A stretch of 17,274 nucleotides of DNA from Pseudomonadota bacterium (GTDB lineage Bacteria > Pseudomonadota > Gammaproteobacteria > Steroidobacterales > Steroidobacteraceae): NCBI GenBank assembly GCA_021850555.1, contig JAJZLX010000224.1:1-17274 (forward strand), in the 5' to 3' direction. The notes under the pieces are model-generated. The model did not search any database and had not been told where the DNA came from. It worked only from the letters and a program-made list of their open reading frames with translations. Shown here in pieces: positions 6,412-14,932 of this stretch (position 1 is its first letter; every line of letters starts with the position of its first letter). Position numbers and translations under genes: made by a program.

Positions 6412-7443
6412 ATGCTTTCAGAAAAAGCCAGGGGGCTCTGGGCAGAGATCTTGGGTGAGCTCGCTCCTGAGCTCATGCCGGCGATCGAGGCGGACGCGGA
6501 TCACGTGCCGTGCCCCGTGCACGGGGGAAAGGACGGTTTCAGGGTGTTCAACGACTTCCAGGAGAGCGGCGGCGGGGTGTGCAATACCTGCGGGAAGTTC
6601 CACAGCGGTGTACAGCTGCTGGCCTGGATCAAGCAGGTCACGCCGCGCGCGGCGGCGCGGATGATCTATAGATGGCTCGAGGGAGAGCGGATGGGTGCCG
6701 TGCCTGTGGCGCGCACGCCAGTGGCGTTCAGTAAACCCGACCCGTCGCGGGTACGGGCGTCCATCATGCAGATCTGGTCCGGCTGCAGACCCATTCGAGG
6801 AACGCTCGCCGAGCAGTACCTGCTCAAGCGGGGGATCCCGCGGCCGGCGATCTCGAACCGGCTCGGGTTTCACTCCGACCTGAAGTACTGCGAGAGAGTC
6901 GAGGGCAGGTGGCGGCCGACTGGCACGTATCCGGCCATGGTCGCTCCCATCCAACTGCCCGACGGGCGCGCGGTGTGTCTGCATCGCACGTACCTGTCGG
7001 AACAGGGCGTGAAAGCGGATGTCGGGGCGCCGAAGAAGATGACCATGCGCTCGGCGTCGCTACGGGGCGCAGCCATCCGGCTCTTCGCCCCCCAGGAAGT
7101 GCTGGCGGTGGCAGAGGGGATAGAGACTGCGCTCGCGGTGCGGGCCGGGACTGGGCTTGCTGTCTGGGCGGCCATTTCGGCCACTCTCATGGAATCGCTG
7201 GAAGTTCCGGACGCCGTGCGCGAGGTGCGTATCTTCGCCGACAAGGATGAGAGCGGGCGCGGGCTCGAGGCCGCCAAGGCGCTGGCCCGGCGGTTGCGCG
7301 GGGCTGGGCTGGAGGCGCGGATACATCTGCCAGAGGGCCGGATCCCCGCCGGCGCAAAGGGTATCGACTGGCTCGACGCCTATGTGGAGAAGGGTGCTTC
7401 GGCGTTTCCGTCCGGTTTCCGGGAGATCCGCCGTGCCGCATGA
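6412..7443 (+). CDS. Primase with zinc finger and Toprim domain
   Basis: The protein has 343 residues. ATG 6412 follows AGAGGAA at 7 nt; the upstream open frame runs through the terminator and is not likely to be translated. A zinc finger of CHCC type is formed by C34, H37, C57 and C60, as in the P4-alpha/TraC-type primase N-terminus. The Toprim fold is shown by AEGIETALA (E235) and FADKDESGRG (D277 and D279), the acidic residues that hold the metal ions for primer synthesis. The region between (RGTLAEQYLLKRGI, then LGFHSDLKY) is typical of plasmid and phage primases. There is no helicase domain, so it would need a separate helicase. It is a single-gene unit between two terminators and probably makes primers during transfer or replication of the element. 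Confidence 0.9.
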   Translation: MLSEKARGLWAEILGELAPELMPAIEADADHVPCPVHGGKDGFRVFNDFQESGGGVCNTCGKFHSGVQLLAWIKQVTPRAAARMIYRWLEGERMGAVPVARTPVAFSKPDPSRVRASIMQIWSGCRPIRGTLAEQYLLKRGIPRPAISNRLGFHSDLKYCERVEGRWRPTGTYPAMVAPIQLPDGRAVCLHRTYLSEQGVKADVGAPKKMTMRSASLRGAAIRLFAPQEVLAVAEGIETALAVRAGTGLAVWAAISATLMESLEVPDAVREVRIFADKDESGRGLEAAKALARRLRGAGLEARIHLPEGRIPAGAKGIDWLDAYVEKGASAFPSGFREIRRAA

Positions 7444-7454
7444 GCTCTTTTCAT

Positions 7455-7489
7455 GCCGGCCTCTTTTTTGAGGCCGGCTTATTTTTTTT
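7455..7489 (+). terminator. Rho-independent terminator after the primase gene
   Basis: Stem GCCGGCCTC/GAGGCCGGC (7455-7463 and 7470-7478) encloses a T6 loop and is followed by TTATTTTTTT. It isolates the pil operon from the genes upstream. Confidence 0.93.
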
Positions 7490-7503
7490 ATTTCCGGCGC
7501 GAT

Positions 7504-7560
7504 TGCTATAGGTCTCTGATGCCCGAATTTTTGACCGAGCGAATCGGCTCAATCCAGATA
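7504..7560 (+). promoter_or_regulatory. Probable promoter region of the pil operon
   Basis: TGCTATAGG at 7504-7512 reads as an extended -10 (TG-N-TATAGG), and CTATAG recurs here as in the other two operon leaders. A second possibility is TTGACC (7531-7536) with CAGATA (7555-7560) 18 bp apart, but that would place the transcript start almost at the ATG. A short inverted repeat (CCGA/TCGG) lies between. The genes downstream are packed too closely for another obvious promoter. Confidence 0.4.
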
Positions 7561-7571
7561 CGGTGAGGTAC

Positions 7572-8357
7572 ATGCGTCCACGTGACATATTTTATCTAGC
7601 GATGCCGCTGCTCTGTGGGGTCGCATCGATCGCTGCGGGGGCGAGTGCGGCGCCCGTGGCCCCAGCGACCGGGTGGGGTCCTGCCTGGCAGCAAACCGTG
7701 CCCGCGGGCGGGCCCGTCAGCCTCTCTCGCGCATTGGTCGCAATCGCGCCACCAGGTCAGACTGTCGTAGTCGATCTGCCCAATGCGCTCAAGCGCACTG
7801 AGGTGCGGTGGCCTGCTACTGATCGCAAAGCGGCCCTCAGGGACGCGGTGCTCGGGGTGGATCGCAACGCAGAGATCGCCGTCGGTGAGCATTGCGCTGG
7901 CGAGGTCCTCACGGTGTACACAACGCCGGCTGATCTCGCGCAGCCACAAGACATACCTTCCGCCCCAGTTCTCGCCGCTTCGCCATCGCCGAGGAGGATA
8001 GACCCGCCGGGGGTATCGTCGCCCCGTATACGCACTTCATCGGAGCATCGTTCCGTAGTCGCCCCTGCCGCCCCGCCAGTGTCCAAGGTGTGGCTGATAT
8101 CCAAAGGCGAACTGATGAGCAAGGCCCTGGATCGGTGGGGTTCGCGACACGGATGGACCGTCATTTGGAGGGCGGGGCGGCTCTCCAGGTACTGGCGCGC
8201 GCCGGCGTTCGCTGCGATCCCTGGAACCTTCCTCTCCGCGGTCGGGTTGTGGGCCCATTCGGCTATAGCCAATGGCGCACCCATCCGGCTCATTGAATAC
8301 CGCGCCAACAACACATTGGTCGTCGAGTCGACCAACGGGGATGACAACGGGTTTTAA
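7572..8357 (+). CDS. pilL: PilL/TcpQ-like pilus biogenesis protein
   Basis: The protein has 261 residues. ATG 7572 is preferred over GTG 7563 because GTGAGG then serves as the RBS. A signal peptide is visible (IFYLAMPLLCGVASIAAG, then SAAP). A Pro/Ser-rich linker spans about residues 125-170. The C-terminal region from about 172 (VWLISKGELMSKALDRWGSR, then HGWTVIW) matches the TcpQ/PilL C-terminal domain, which helps place and stabilise the secretin in type IVb pilus systems. The N-terminal half resembles a small periplasmic domain of the kind seen before secretins. As first gene of the operon, 2 nt before the secretin, it fits the PilL slot of IncI1-type pil clusters. It is shorter than R64 PilL. 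The TcpQ-like assignment is fairly firm and the gene name tentative. Confidence 0.7.
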   Translation: MRPRDIFYLAMPLLCGVASIAAGASAAPVAPATGWGPAWQQTVPAGGPVSLSRALVAIAPPGQTVVVDLPNALKRTEVRWPATDRKAALRDAVLGVDRNAEIAVGEHCAGEVLTVYTTPADLAQPQDIPSAPVLAASPSPRRIDPPGVSSPRIRTSSEHRSVVAPAAPPVSKVWLISKGELMSKALDRWGSRHGWTVIWRAGRLSRYWRAPAFAAIPGTFLSAVGLWAHSAIANGAPIRLIEYRANNTLVVESTNGDDNGF

Positions 8358-8359
8358 TC

Positions 8360-9892
8360 ATGAGCAAGCTTCATTTTTCACGGTCCATCGGAATCGTCCT
8401 CGCATGCGGGGCGTTGTCAGCTTGCGCGGGGATGCGGGCAACTACGGTACCGAAGAGCGCGCTGCTCTTTCCTCCCCCCACCGAGAAGGCACCGCTTCCG
8501 CGCCCGGAGCCGGCAATCACAGCATCGCGTGGGTATTTCGTCTTTGACGGTCTCGCGCACCGGCGCAGATTGCCCGCACCTTCCTCCATGACTCGTCGCG
8601 TCGTGTATGAGACGATGGACGACACGAGTGTCCTCGATGCGGTCCGCTTTATCCGAGGCAACTGCGGAGTCACCGTCCACACTGGCTATCTCCTGCGCAG
8701 TGTGAAGCTGCCGCCTCTGTCATACCGGGGCGCATGCTCTGGACTTGTTACCGCGATCACGCAGGCCATTGGCTATACGAGCGAGTACACCCGACACGGA
8801 GTGCGTTTCATCCGTGCGGTGACCCGGACATTCCAGCTCCCTGTGCTCGGGGGCACGATCAAATCCCAAGCGCAGGTCGGGGCGCAGAACTCGACCGGTG
8901 GAATGGGCGGCAGCGGCGGAGGGGGCGGTGCTGGCGGTGCGACGAACATCGGCACTTCTACGTCGGACTCCTCCGTGACGACCACGCAGACCTACAATAC
9001 CGACGAATGGCACGGCCTGCTGCTCGAGGCCGAAGTGGTTGCAGCGCCGGCACAACTCACAGCCGACGAGTCGACCGCGACCGTGACGATCACTGGCAGC
9101 AGGGCGGATGTCAGACGGTTCTCTCGCTGGGTGCGCAGTCTCTCGCATCGCCTGCAGCGGCAGGTCGAGGTGAGCGTACAGGTTTACCAGGTTACTTTGA
9201 AGAACAGCGAGGACTATGGTGTTGCCCCGAGCCTCGTCTGGAAGTACCTCTCGGGGTTAAATTCGGTATCGGTGACGGCCCCTTCGGCGCTCACACTCTC
9301 GAATGGGGCAAGCGCTGGCGAGATCCAGTTCAGCGCCGGAACCGGCCCGTTCAACGGTACGCAAGCCGCTGTGAGCGCGCTCTCGCAAATCGGAGCGGTG
9401 CATGAAGTCTACAACAACACGCTCCTTGCACTCGATGGCAACCCGGTCACCGTGAACGATACGGAGAACTACGGCTATCTCGCTGAGGTCTCGACCAATG
9501 CCGCAGTGACCGGCGCCAGCACCTTCGGATACTCGACACTCACGCCCGGGAACATCTCCGCAGGCGTCGCCATGACGCTCACACCACGCATCGCCGATGG
9601 TAACCGGATCGTGCTCTCGATGGTGTTTCGCGATACTGGCAACCCGACATTCAAGACAATCACATCCGGCAACGAAGTGCTGCAGGTCCCGCAGGAATCT
9701 GTCACTTCCTTCAACCAGATGGTCGATATGCAATCCGGCTCGACCGTGATGCTGCTCGGGTTCCGCAATGATCAGGATTCCACACAGACAGAGGGCACAG
9801 GAAGCCCGGATTTCTGGCTGCTGGGCGGCGGGCATCTGAGACAGGACTCGAACACGATCACCGTGGTCACCATCAGCGCTAAGGCAAGTTGA
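8360..9892 (+). CDS. pilN: PilN-type secretin lipoprotein of the type IVb pilus
   Basis: The protein has 510 residues from ATG 8360, 2 nt after the previous stop. The lipobox is LSAC with C22, so it is a lipoprotein. An STN/N0-like region covers about residues 75-155. A Gly-rich loop (about 181-195) and a Ser/Thr stretch follow, then a ring-forming domain (about 215-290, PAQLTADESTATVTITGSRA and VEVSVQVYQVTL). The C-terminal secretin core includes VPQESVTSFNQMVDMQSGST and ends in strands (LLGGGHLRQDSNTITVVTIS). This is the BfpB/PilN family that forms the outer-membrane channel for the thin pilus. Its length suits the family. It should act with the PilL-like, PilO and PilP-like proteins. Confidence 0.92.
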   Translation: MSKLHFSRSIGIVLACGALSACAGMRATTVPKSALLFPPPTEKAPLPRPEPAITASRGYFVFDGLAHRRRLPAPSSMTRRVVYETMDDTSVLDAVRFIRGNCGVTVHTGYLLRSVKLPPLSYRGACSGLVTAITQAIGYTSEYTRHGVRFIRAVTRTFQLPVLGGTIKSQAQVGAQNSTGGMGGSGGGGGAGGATNIGTSTSDSSVTTTQTYNTDEWHGLLLEAEVVAAPAQLTADESTATVTITGSRADVRRFSRWVRSLSHRLQRQVEVSVQVYQVTLKNSEDYGVAPSLVWKYLSGLNSVSVTAPSALTLSNGASAGEIQFSAGTGPFNGTQAAVSALSQIGAVHEVYNNTLLALDGNPVTVNDTENYGYLAEVSTNAAVTGASTFGYSTLTPGNISAGVAMTLTPRIADGNRIVLSMVFRDTGNPTFKTITSGNEVLQVPQESVTSFNQMVDMQSGSTVMLLGFRNDQDSTQTEGTGSPDFWLLGGGHLRQDSNTITVVTISAKAS

Positions 9893-9909
9893 GGATACGA
9901 GGAATCATC

Positions 9910-10518
9910 ATGCGCAGAACTTTCATCATTGGCGCCGCGGCTGCACTGCTCATGTCGGGCGCTACGGCGTTCGCGGGTGTTCCCACAAAGACCGCTGGAC
10001 TTGCTAAAACCGCCACCCCTGCGTCCATTGCGCCGGTTGTTGCTCCACCCGGGAACAGTACCGCATACGAGCAGGCCGTGACGGCGTATCTCGATAATGT
10101 GGTGGACAAAGCTCGTCAGAAAGCAACGCGAGGTGGCACGAACATTCCCGCTCGGCAACGGATGAGCCGAGCGTACCCGGCCTCCATCCCTGGGGGAGAC
10201 ATGCTGGCTCGACGCACTCTCCCGCGTGTCGAGCGCATCGCGATCGGTATCGAGCGCCGTGCAGTGCTCGATACCCCCGATGGCGGGCGGCTGCGGGTGT
10301 CGCCGGGGGTGAGAACTCCTTACGGTGAGGTGACAGCGATCCGGGCGGCGGGCGTGTGGTTCGTCGCCCGCGGCGCGCACACCGCGGTGCAGCTCGCGGA
10401 CGTCTCTGCACACGAGCATTCCCGTGCTCGAGGCCAGCAGGGAATGGTTCCGATGAGCGGCCCGCCGATGCGAGTTCCGCCTCCGCCGAACTTTCCTTCC
10501 GGGGGCCATCAGCAGTGA
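9910..10518 (+). CDS. pilP: PilP-like periplasmic pilus biogenesis protein
   Basis: The protein has 202 residues. ATG 9910 is chosen for its GAGGAA at 7 nt; the TTG at 9889 overlaps the pilN stop without an RBS. A signal peptide is evident (RRTFIIGAAAALLMSGATAF, then AG). The middle is basic and low in complexity, and the fold seems to lie at about residues 100-165 (RAVLDTPDGGRLRVSPGV, then YGEVTAIRAAGVWFVARG), which resembles the small beta domain of PilP proteins. The C-terminus is Pro-rich. In R64, pilP follows pilO, whereas here the candidate precedes it, so the name rests on the domain pattern and neighbourhood. PilP proteins link the inner-membrane complex to the secretin. Confidence 0.55.
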   Translation: MRRTFIIGAAAALLMSGATAFAGVPTKTAGLAKTATPASIAPVVAPPGNSTAYEQAVTAYLDNVVDKARQKATRGGTNIPARQRMSRAYPASIPGGDMLARRTLPRVERIAIGIERRAVLDTPDGGRLRVSPGVRTPYGEVTAIRAAGVWFVARGAHTAVQLADVSAHEHSRARGQQGMVPMSGPPMRVPPPPNFPSGGHQQ

Positions 10519-11684
10519 GCGGAACCATGGGCAGGCGCGATGACCCGGCCCTCTCCGAGGGCGCCGTGTCTCTCGAGACGCGCACCGTCAAGATTGGCAA
10601 GCTCAATTTTGCGGTCGGAACGATGTGGCTTTCGTGGGCGACGCAGACCGCGAGTGCCGCTGAGACGCGGGTGTGGCTTGCCGGCCAGATCGATGTGCTG
10701 CCGCGCTTCGAGGCGCTCTTCATTGTCCCCGGCGCTGAGAATCGCGTCGATGTCGGACTGAGCTCGGTATACCAGCCGCGGCTGCGCGCGCTTGCGCAGG
10801 TGGTGGCCGCTCACGCCGATACGTTTGCGCCTCAACTGCCCTCTGAGGCGTTTCGCTGGGGGATCATCGCCGATACGTCGGAGGGCACTTATCTGTGTGC
10901 CGCAAGTCGGGATGGTCTGCCGCTCACCGATAAGCTCGTCGATCCGGAAGAAACCGATGCTGCCAGGGAGAGGATTGGAGCGCAATTTGCCGACATACAT
11001 TGGGTAGCGCCGCTCGCGGTCGACAACTTTGAAGAGAAGGTCCTGGCGCACGCCTTTGCTGAACCGGTCGCGCTACGGCGCGCATCGAAGACGAAGATGC
11101 GCGCCACGATGGTCGCCACACTCGCTCTTGGGGTCGCGGGGACCTTTACGTTCATCCAGCACTACCGCGCGGAGCAGGCGCACCTTGCAGCTCTTGCAGC
11201 ACTCGCAGCCGTCAGGCCGATTCCGCCGCCGCCAAGCGGTGTGCGCGCGCGTAGCGCACTTGATGCGTGTCTGGATGCATTCGAACACACGCGGGGGAGT
11301 GTGCCTGGATGGAAACTCGAGGCCGCTTCGTGCGATGTGCACAACGCATCGTTCATCTGGCGGCGGGACGAGCACGGGCTTGCGACAGAAGCCCCGCCTG
11401 GCACGCTCGTCATGGCCGGTCTGCGCACAGCCATGATGAACGTTCCGTTGCGCATCGAGCGGTGCGCCATCGGACCCAATGGCCACGCCGTCGCGCAGGA
11501 AGCAAAGATCTCCGACTGGGCCATCCGGCAGCGGGAGAGCTGGCATGCCGCCGGTGGGGCAAACCCTCTCATCTCAGTAGAGGGAATCATCCCCTCCTGG
11601 GAGATGCCGATCGATGCGTGTGCGCGAACGATCGCAGTCCGCTGGGTGCACACGGGCATCTGGCGTCTCAATCTGGGGTGGTAG
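10515..11684 (+). CDS. pilO: PilO-type inner-membrane pilus biogenesis protein
   Basis: The protein has 389 residues from GTG 10515, which overlaps the previous stop (GTGA) and lies 9 nt after a GGGGG run. ATG 10527 is the alternative and would give 385 residues. The N-terminal cytoplasmic part of about 190 residues is typical of type IVb PilO (WGIIADTSEGTYLCAASRDG region). A single membrane segment follows at about 196-212 (MVATLALGVAGTFTFIQ), and then a periplasmic part with four cysteines in pairs. R64-type PilO has the same bitopic layout and is thought to join PilQ/PilR to the periplasmic apparatus. Short gaps on both sides place it firmly in the pil operon. Confidence 0.8.
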   Translation: MSGTMGRRDDPALSEGAVSLETRTVKIGKLNFAVGTMWLSWATQTASAAETRVWLAGQIDVLPRFEALFIVPGAENRVDVGLSSVYQPRLRALAQVVAAHADTFAPQLPSEAFRWGIIADTSEGTYLCAASRDGLPLTDKLVDPEETDAARERIGAQFADIHWVAPLAVDNFEEKVLAHAFAEPVALRRASKTKMRATMVATLALGVAGTFTFIQHYRAEQAHLAALAALAAVRPIPPPPSGVRARSALDACLDAFEHTRGSVPGWKLEAASCDVHNASFIWRRDEHGLATEAPPGTLVMAGLRTAMMNVPLRIERCAIGPNGHAVAQEAKISDWAIRQRESWHAAGGANPLISVEGIIPSWEMPIDACARTIAVRWVHTGIWRLNLGW

Positions 11685-11686
11685 GC

Positions 11687-13378
11687 ATGGCGGCGGCATT
11701 GGAAGTCGGGGTTCTGGCGGACGGTCACTCTGAGGAGTGGATCCGATCGAAGCTCTCGACCTATCTCGATCCGGAATACGCGAACCTGTGCCACGTGGCG
11801 CTCGAGGATCGGCTGCTCTATGTGCCGAAGCGTCTGCATCTGTCGAAAGGGTCGTTCGTCGAGTCGGCTGCACGGGTCTGCGGTCTTTCCGTGCGCTACT
11901 GCGAGCCGGAAGAACTGCTCGCATTGCGCGGAAGTGGCCGGGTGGCGGGTGCGAGGCTGGATGCACAAAGGGGCAGGGAGGCCGACGCGCGAGGCTTCGC
12001 GCAGCGCATCCTGCAGGCTGCGGCGAGCTATCACGCCTCGGATATTCACCTGCACCGTACTACCGATGATCGTTACGCGACTATCGAGTTTTCGGTAGAC
12101 GATCGGGTCTACGTGGTCGATGACTCCGTTACGCATACCGAGATGGATGCGCTCATGGGCGCGTACGTGCAGGGTATGGCGAGCGCCGGCGGGACGCGCC
12201 TAGTGGACGGGGACATGCAGCACTCGGTAATCGGGGCGGACCGGCTGCAGTTTGCCGAAGGCATCGAATCTGTACGTGTCGCGCGCGGACCGTGCTATCC
12301 GAGATCAGGCGGCGGTAAGTTCATGACGCTGCGGCTCCAGTACCGGGAAGGACCGATGCGCGGTGGTGGGGCTGATCATCTCGGCATGCGACTGCGGCTG
12401 CCGCCGAAGCCCGCCAGCGGTCTCGGTTTTGCGGCGCTCGGCTACTTCCCCGATCAGCGGACACAGATCGAGCGGGCGTTGCAGCTCGATACCGGGATCA
12501 TCGTGATGGCAGGACCCACCGGCTCGGGCAAGAGCACCGCGCTGTGGGAGATGCTCGTCGAGCTTCGCAGGCGTTGGCCGTACCGCAGAGTCGTTACCGC
12601 AGAAAACCCACCAGAGCGAGAGATCCCGGGAGCCGTGCAGCTCGAGATCGGCGGCGATGAGGTGGAGGTCACCGCGCAGTCGAAGGCATTCGGGGAGGCG
12701 TTGCGCATGATGCTGCGCATGGCCCCGAATGTAATCCTGGTCGGTGAGATTCGAGAGGGCCCGATCGGACGTCTTGCGATCGAGATCTCCAATTCCGGGC
12801 ACCTCGTCATGACCACGATCCACGCCAATAACGCCGCGATGATCGTACCGAGACTCGAGACCACCCGCGGCTTCGAGCTCGAACGTGCCGCCTACTGCAC
12901 CCCGGATGTGCTGCGTATGCTGGTTGCGCAGCGGCTCGCCCCCAAGGTCTGCCCCGGGTGCTCGGTCTCGTATGAGAAAGCCAAGAGCAGGCACGGGGCG
13001 GCCGAAGCGATGCAGGCGCTGCGCAGCTATTCAACGGATGTGAGCCGGGTGCGGTTCGAGGGCCCAGGGTGTGATTTGTGCGCCGATACTGGAACCGCGG
13101 GGAAGATCGCCGTGGCCGAGGTGGTACCAGTTACGGAGGAGATATCGGACAAGCTGCGCGGAGGCGTCGATGACGATGCCGAGCTCAAATCCTTGATGGG
13201 AGCCGCCGCCGGCGGGTTCATGCCTCATCGGGCGATTGCACTCGCTTTGCGCGGTGTGACGGACCCGCTCGCCATGCAGACCAAGGTCGGATGGATCGGA
13301 GAGTGCCGCTCGGATGCCGAGCGAGAATGGGTCACGCGCTCGCTGAAATACATCGACAGCGGGGAGCAGCCGATCTAG
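11687..13378 (+). CDS. pilQ: PilQ-type pilus assembly ATPase (GspE family)
   Basis: The protein has 563 residues. ATG 11687 lies 2 nt after the pilO stop; the upstream open frame is a shadow of pilO. Walker A GPTGSGKST is at 276-284, followed by an Asp-box region (AENPPEREIPGAVQ), Walker B VILVGEIRE near 350-357 and a His box TTIHANNAA. A four-cysteine zinc motif is formed by CPGC (422-425) and CDLC (462-465). IPGAVQ is typical of IncI1-type PilQ. The enzyme powers pilin polymerisation at the inner membrane with the platform protein PilR. Two positions depart from the family consensus: Asn replaces Asp in the Asp box (ENP for EDP), and Glu replaces Asp at the end of Walker B (GEIRE for GEIRD). 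Confidence 0.93.
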   Translation: MAAALEVGVLADGHSEEWIRSKLSTYLDPEYANLCHVALEDRLLYVPKRLHLSKGSFVESAARVCGLSVRYCEPEELLALRGSGRVAGARLDAQRGREADARGFAQRILQAAASYHASDIHLHRTTDDRYATIEFSVDDRVYVVDDSVTHTEMDALMGAYVQGMASAGGTRLVDGDMQHSVIGADRLQFAEGIESVRVARGPCYPRSGGGKFMTLRLQYREGPMRGGGADHLGMRLRLPPKPASGLGFAALGYFPDQRTQIERALQLDTGIIVMAGPTGSGKSTALWEMLVELRRRWPYRRVVTAENPPEREIPGAVQLEIGGDEVEVTAQSKAFGEALRMMLRMAPNVILVGEIREGPIGRLAIEISNSGHLVMTTIHANNAAMIVPRLETTRGFELERAAYCTPDVLRMLVAQRLAPKVCPGCSVSYEKAKSRHGAAEAMQALRSYSTDVSRVRFEGPGCDLCADTGTAGKIAVAEVVPVTEEISDKLRGGVDDDAELKSLMGAAAGGFMPHRAIALALRGVTDPLAMQTKVGWIGECRSDAEREWVTRSLKYIDSGEQPI

Positions 13379-13386
13379 GGATTCTT

Positions 13387-13773
13387 ATGCGCATCCAGGA
13401 TCTTTTTATCCACGTCTACTGGAAGCCGGCTTGGTTCTGGGGGCTCGCTCTTGCGCTGGCGGCGATCGACATTATCGCGTCCTGGCGGGTCGGTCAGGCC
13501 GTGCGTATCAGCGGCCGACCGCTACTGTCGGCGAAACGCCGTGTGTACATCAATGCCGCGATTCTTCTCTCGTTCGTTGTGCTCTCGGTGTTGCGCTTCT
13601 ACCACAAAGATCACGTGGCGATCGCTTGGTTTTTGGGTTCGCAGATTGCTATAGGGTTGGTATCGGTTCGGCCATTGCTCGGCCGGGTGATCGCGCTGCG
13701 GCGAGGCTACAAGCCCGTCCCGGCGCGACGAGGTGAGACGGCGCCGCGAGGCGCGGTAGGCAGTCATGGGTAA
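13387..13773 (+). CDS. Unrecognised three-helix membrane protein between pilQ and pilR
   Basis: The protein has 128 residues from ATG 13387, 8 nt after the pilQ stop. The open frame upstream is a shadow of pilQ. Three hydrophobic helices are visible: about 16-34 (WFWGLALALAAIDIIASW), 53-71 (VYINAAILLSFVVLSVL) and 77-97 (VAIAWFLGSQIAIGLVSV). A basic tail (RRGYKPVPARRG) is probably cytoplasmic. The last 8 bases overlap pilR, so the two are probably translated together. R64 has no gene here that I can recall. It might aid PilR or hold PilQ at the membrane. That is inference from position only. Confidence 0.75.
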   Translation: MRIQDLFIHVYWKPAWFWGLALALAAIDIIASWRVGQAVRISGRPLLSAKRRVYINAAILLSFVVLSVLRFYHKDHVAIAWFLGSQIAIGLVSVRPLLGRVIALRRGYKPVPARRGETAPRGAVGSHG

Positions 13774-14908
13774 TCCGGTATCGTTCCTGATCGAGAAGAT
13801 CAATTCCGCCGGCGATGCGCGCACGCGCCGCACGCGGCGGATTGGGAAACTGCGCGACACAGAGCGCGCAACGCTCTACAAATACCTCGGCAGCCGGGTA
13901 CGCGCCGGACACTCGGTGTCTGCCGCGTTGCAGAAGCTCCTGTCGACGAAGTACATCCGCAAGAGCGCGCGCATGAAAGCCGCGATCGCAGTCGCGCTCG
14001 ATCGATTTTCTCGCGGCGCCAAGCTCGCGGGGGCGCTGCAGGAGTTCATCCCCCCGACCGACTACATGCTGGTCCTTACCGGAGACCAGTCCGGATCACT
14101 GCCCGACACGCTCGCGCAGCTATCGGATTCGATCGCCCGTGAGCGGAAGATGCGACGGGATTTTATCAAATCGCTCATGCCCTCTCTCTTGTTGTTCTTG
14201 TTCGCCGTGGGCGCGATATTTGGCACGGCGCTCTATATCGTCCCGCAGTACCGTGGGATCCTCAAGCCGAGTGGGGTGCACGGGTTCACTGCACTCGTGC
14301 TCGGGTCGAGCACACCGACCGGTCTGACCGTGATTTCAGTGGCGGTCGCCGCTTTCTTCGCCGCGGTGATGGCACTGATACGTTCGGTAAAGACTGTCGA
14401 TGCCCGCTGGAGGCGCTGGCTCGAGAACATTCCGAACTCTCCCTTCGCACTCTATCGCGACTGGATATCGCTATTTTGGATCAGGATGCATCTCATCATG
14501 CTCAAGGCCGGCGTGATGGAACGCGATGCGCTCGCGCAATCAATCAAAACAGCCACCCCCTGGCTTGCCAGGAGGTTGATAAAGATCAAACAGTACATCG
14601 AGCGAGACGGCAAGCGGTTGCCTGAGGCGCTGATCGCGACGCATGCGCAGATGAACTTTCCCTCGCCGCAGCTGATCGAGGAGATCGCCCAGGCGGGCGA
14701 TGCGGCCGATACGTCTGGCGCGCTCGAGAAGGCCCTTGCGGTATGGGAGGCGGAATTTGTCGAGTCGGCGGAAACCGGCTTGCGCGTTCTTTCCGGAGTC
14801 GTACGCTTCGGCGTGATCGCGCTGCTTTTCGGGATCGCTGCCTCGATCGTCAGCTTGGTATTCGGGGTGATGCACCAATCACTTGCGGGCACCAATCTGT
14901 TGTACTAA
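13766..14908 (+). CDS. pilR: PilR-type inner-membrane platform protein (GspF family)
   Basis: The protein has 380 residues from ATG 13766, overlapping the preceding gene by 8 nt. Two GspF-type repeats are visible. The first is cytoplasmic (YKYLGSRVRAGHSVSAALQK, then FIPPTDYMLVLTGDQSGSLP), and the second (LIMLKAGVMERDALAQSIK, then LIEEIAQAGDAADTSGALEKA) is similar in layout. Membrane segments lie at about 133-160 (LMPSLLLFLFAVGAIFGTAL), 186-208 and 345-372, the usual three. GspF/PilC/PilR proteins form the platform on which the ATPase drives pilin into the fibre. Length and topology match the family, and PilQ lies just upstream. Confidence 0.92.
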   Translation: MGNPVSFLIEKINSAGDARTRRTRRIGKLRDTERATLYKYLGSRVRAGHSVSAALQKLLSTKYIRKSARMKAAIAVALDRFSRGAKLAGALQEFIPPTDYMLVLTGDQSGSLPDTLAQLSDSIARERKMRRDFIKSLMPSLLLFLFAVGAIFGTALYIVPQYRGILKPSGVHGFTALVLGSSTPTGLTVISVAVAAFFAAVMALIRSVKTVDARWRRWLENIPNSPFALYRDWISLFWIRMHLIMLKAGVMERDALAQSIKTATPWLARRLIKIKQYIERDGKRLPEALIATHAQMNFPSPQLIEEIAQAGDAADTSGALEKALAVWEAEFVESAETGLRVLSGVVRFGVIALLFGIAASIVSLVFGVMHQSLAGTNLLY

Positions 14909-14932
14909 CCGTAACTACTGGAGATACGTTGA

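Noticed and set aside
11162..12136. 324-codon minus-strand frame over the pilO/pilQ junction
   Set aside because: No RBS or motif, and it lies opposite two recognised genes.
13647..13655. CTATAGGG as a fourth copy of the CTATAG box
   Set aside because: It lies inside the 3-TM protein gene with no gene start downstream and no TAGGTCACTA motif.
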